Of a stretch of DNA of 64,000 nucleotides, positions 61,867 through 64,000 are shown in pieces; position 1 is the first letter of the stretch, and every line of letters begins with the position of its first letter. This DNA comes from JAUIAS01 sp030425395. GTDB lineage: Bacteria; Pseudomonadota; Alphaproteobacteria; Rhodobacterales; Rhodobacteraceae. The stretch is taken from the NCBI GenBank assembly GCA_043553855.1, contig CP121336.1, positions 992,001-1,056,000 on the forward strand, written 5' to 3'. The position numbers and the translations under genes were made by a program. Under the pieces are notes generated by a model, which was not told the DNA's origin, searched no databases, and was given only the letters and a program-made list of their open reading frames with translations.

Positions 61867-62924
61867 GCCACGCCGCAGAAAATCTAGGCGTGATGCCTGT
61901 GCGCGAGGGCTTTCGCCTCGACCTAGAGGCCCTGGGGCGCTGGATGCGCGAGCATGTGGAAGATTTCGCCGGGCCGCTGGAGGTTTATGAGTTCCGTGGT
62001 GGCCAGTCAAATCCAACCTACCAGCTGGTCACACCCGGAAAAACCTATGTGTTGCGACGCAAACCCCCCGGCCTGCTGGCCAAAGGCGCACACGCAGTCG
62101 ACCGCGAAGCGCGGGTATTGCGCGCGCTGGGAAGCGCAGGTTTTCCGGTCGCACGGGTGCATGGCCTCTGTCTCGATGAGAGCATCATAGGCAGTTGGTT
62201 CTACATCATGGATCACGTCGAAGGCCGCATCTTCTGGGATGCGACCCTTCCCGACGTCCCCGCAAAGGACCGACCGGCCTATTTCGCGGCCATGAACAGC
62301 ACATTGGCCCGCTTGCACCAGATCGCGCCCGCGTCGGTCGGGCTGGAGGATTTTGGCCGCGTCGGCAATTACTTTGAGCGACAAATCAGCCGCTGGACAC
62401 GCAGTTATCTGGCGGACACGGATGCCGGGCGCGATCCCGGAATGGACCGCTTGATCGAATTCCTGCCCAGCGCGATTCCCCAAGGGGACGAAACCTCGAT
62501 CGTTCACGGGGATTTTCGCTGCGATAACCTGATCTTTCATCCCAGCGAACCGCACATTCTTGCCGTGCTCGATTGGGAGCTGTCCACGCTGGGCCATCCG
62601 CTCGCCGATTTCACCTATCACGCGATGATGTACCGGATGCCGCCCCAGATCGTCGCGGGGCTCGGGGATGTCGATCCTGCGGCGCTGAACATCCCCACAG
62701 AGGCGGAATACGTCGCGCAATACTGCGCAGCGACAGGACGCTCCGGCGTGCCCGACTATGACTTCTACATTGCGTTCAATTTCTTTCGCATGGCCGCGAT
62801 CTTTCACGGGATCAAAGGCCGCGTTGTGCGCGGCTCTGCGGCCTCGGCCCAATCGGCCGCGCGGGTCGAACATTATCCCACGCTCGTCAAACTGGCGGTC
62901 GACGCCGCGGAGGCCTATGCATGA
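61863..62924 (+). CDS. APH-like phosphotransferase family protein (ACAD10/11 kinase-type)
   Basis: 353 residues from a GTG overlapping the dehydrogenase stop (GTGA). Protein-kinase-like aminoglycoside phosphotransferase fold: EVYEFRGGQSNPTYQLVTPGKTYVLRRKPPG (nucleotide-binding), SIVHGDFRCDNLIFHPSEPHILAVLDWELSTLGHPLADF with the catalytic HGDxxxxN and the metal Asp in LDWE. In the ACAD10/11 system such kinases phosphorylate 4-hydroxyacyl-CoAs so that the phosphate can be eliminated. That is a good hypothesis here, because the dehydrogenase is adjacent and overlapping. Confidence 0.92.
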   Translation: MSHAAENLGVMPVREGFRLDLEALGRWMREHVEDFAGPLEVYEFRGGQSNPTYQLVTPGKTYVLRRKPPGLLAKGAHAVDREARVLRALGSAGFPVARVHGLCLDESIIGSWFYIMDHVEGRIFWDATLPDVPAKDRPAYFAAMNSTLARLHQIAPASVGLEDFGRVGNYFERQISRWTRSYLADTDAGRDPGMDRLIEFLPSAIPQGDETSIVHGDFRCDNLIFHPSEPHILAVLDWELSTLGHPLADFTYHAMMYRMPPQIVAGLGDVDPAALNIPTEAEYVAQYCAATGRSGVPDYDFYIAFNFFRMAAIFHGIKGRVVRGSAASAQSAARVEHYPTLVKLAVDAAEAYA

Positions 62925-63709
62925 GCAGCCCAATTTTGCTGGACATCACCGATGGCATCGCCCGGATCACACTGAACCGGCCCGAGAGGGGCAATGCCCT
63001 TGATCAGCCAATGGCCGATGCCCTGCTGGATGCTGCTGTGCGCTGCGCCAATGATCCGGATATCCGCTGCATTGTGCTGACCGGGTCGGGAAAAATGTTC
63101 TGCGTGGGCGGCGATGTCGCTGCATTTTCCGCCAACAGTGACGGGATCGCGCCGTTTCTGTCGCGGCTGGCCGGCACTCTGCACCAAGCAATGAACTTGT
63201 TTGCCACGATGCAGAAACCGATGATCACGTTGGTCAATGGCACCGCCGCCGGGGCGGGTCTCAGCATCGCGATCTCGGGCGACATTGTTCTGGCCGATCC
63301 TTCGGCGTTGTTCACGACGGCCTATCTTGGCATTGGCCTCACGCCGGATGGCGGCATGACATGGCTATTGCCGCGTCTGGTGGGCATGCGGGTCGCGCAA
63401 GAGATGATACTGACCAATCGCCGGGTTGATGCAAACGAAGCAGCAGCCCTCGGCCTGATAACACGCGTGACCGCACCCGGTGCTCTGTCCGATGAAGGCG
63501 CCGCGCTGGCAACGCAGCTTTCCTCGGGTGCGGTGACCGCTATGGGGCAGGCCCGCAGGCTCTTGCATGAAAGTTTTGCTTCCGGTTTTGCCAGCCAAAT
63601 GGACCGGGAACTCACATCAATCACCGCCGCCGGGGACGGGTTCGAGGGCCGCGAAGGCATCGCCGCTTTTCTTGAACGCCGCAAACCCGACTTTCAACAG
63701 GATCGTTGA
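62921..63709 (+). CDS. Enoyl-CoA hydratase/isomerase family protein
   Basis: 262 residues, with its ATG overlapping the kinase stop (ATGA). Crotonase fold: NRPERGNALDQPMADALL, KMFCVGGDVAAFSAN (oxyanion hole), NGTAAGAGLSIAISGDIVLADPSALFTTAYLGIGLTPDGGMTWLLPRLVG. It acts on the unsaturated acyl-CoA made upstream, as hydratase or isomerase. Confidence 0.93.
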   Translation: MSSPILLDITDGIARITLNRPERGNALDQPMADALLDAAVRCANDPDIRCIVLTGSGKMFCVGGDVAAFSANSDGIAPFLSRLAGTLHQAMNLFATMQKPMITLVNGTAAGAGLSIAISGDIVLADPSALFTTAYLGIGLTPDGGMTWLLPRLVGMRVAQEMILTNRRVDANEAAALGLITRVTAPGALSDEGAALATQLSSGAVTAMGQARRLLHESFASGFASQMDRELTSITAAGDGFEGREGIAAFLERRKPDFQQDR

Positions 63710-63756
63710 TCGGCAAACGATCCGCGAGCGCCGACACAGCAGACAGGACCACCGAA

Positions 63757-64000
63757 ATGAGCCTTCTCTTCCAACCTATGACCATTGGACAATTGCCGAT
63801 AGCCAATCGCATTATAATCGCGCCCATGTGCCAATATTCAGCCGTGGACGGAAATGCGCAGGACTGGCATCTGATCCATCTGGGGCACCTTGCCCTGTCG
63901 GGTGCCGGTATGATGATCATCGAGGCAACCGCCGTGTCGCCGCAAGGGCGCATCACGCCGGATGATCTTGGGCTCTACTCCGATGAGAACGAAGCCGCGC
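63757..64000 (+). CDS. Old yellow enzyme-family NADH:flavin oxidoreductase (3' partial)
   Basis: The first 81 codons, cut by the window end. The sequence MSLLFQPMTIGQLPIANRIIIAPMCQYSA, then DWHLIHLGHLALSGAGMMIIEATAVSPQGR, is typical of the YqjM/xenobiotic reductase class of FMN enzymes that reduce activated C=C bonds. The gene starts 47 bases after the hydratase and continues the operon. Confidence 0.9.
   Translation, partial: MSLLFQPMTIGQLPIANRIIIAPMCQYSAVDGNAQDWHLIHLGHLALSGAGMMIIEATAVSPQGRITPDDLGLYSDENEAA

Overview
The window looks like chromosomal DNA of a marine alphaproteobacterium of the Roseobacter group (Rhodobacteraceae). This is inferred from the high GC content, two complete tripartite (TRAP) transporters, two DmdA-like demethylase paralogues, a CYP116B-type P450, a HutF/HutG-type histidine pathway and many ATGA-coupled operons. 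No rRNA, tRNA or CRISPR array was seen.

Region by region. (1) 1-6343: a convergent Ldh2-type dehydrogenase (5' end outside the window) faces a minus-strand set comprising an FMN 2-hydroxyacid oxidase, a ThDP enzyme, a transthyretin/HIU-hydrolase-like protein and a DmdA-like demethylase, with a LysR regulator upstream. It may form a pathway for a methylated 2-hydroxy acid. (2) 6344-14110: a decayed insertion hot spot. It holds an AT-rich small gene, a truncated gene, an IS21-family element whose istB is split by an intact IS66-family element (8-bp target duplication), an IS3 remnant, an integrase tail and a GCATCG hexamer repeat. (3) 14264-19975: a thermostable-hemolysin-family protein, an AMP ligase with an altered A10 motif, an SDR and a TauD/TfdA-like oxygenase in tight order, then a DUF2147 protein, a membrane-anchored LuxR-type regulator and a membrane/cyclic-nucleotide-binding protein. 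This is the best candidate for an undescribed small-molecule system. (4) 20047-26712: a sulfatase, TRAP transporter and HDAC-like amidohydrolase operon, with a divergent IclR regulator broken by an IS256-family fragment. (5) 26907-29198: a self-sufficient P450 (heme, FMN reductase and 2Fe-2S domains) interrupted by one in-frame TAG. (6) 29482-40673: histidine utilisation, with hutI-hutH-hutG-hutU, a flavin reductase and a TRAP transporter on the minus strand, divergent from hutF-hutC. (7) 41018-45146: a ThDP enzyme, an acyl-CoA ligase and a GntR/FCD regulator.

(8) 45498-53159: an Lrp regulator, then a DmdA-like protein, an OsmC protein, an enoyl-CoA hydratase and a DmdB-like acyl-CoA ligase on the plus strand. 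Facing them are a secreted CIA30-like protein, a glutathione transferase and a class III CoA transferase. (9) 53617-64000: a complete branched-chain-amino-acid-type ABC importer transcribed with a GntR regulator, an AMP ligase, an acyl-CoA dehydrogenase, an APH-like phosphotransferase, an enoyl-CoA hydratase and the start of an old-yellow-enzyme oxidoreductase. This looks like an import-and-degrade cassette for a carboxylic acid that is activated to its CoA thioester.

Family assignments come from recognising motifs by eye. No database search was run, so substrates are inferences unless stated otherwise.
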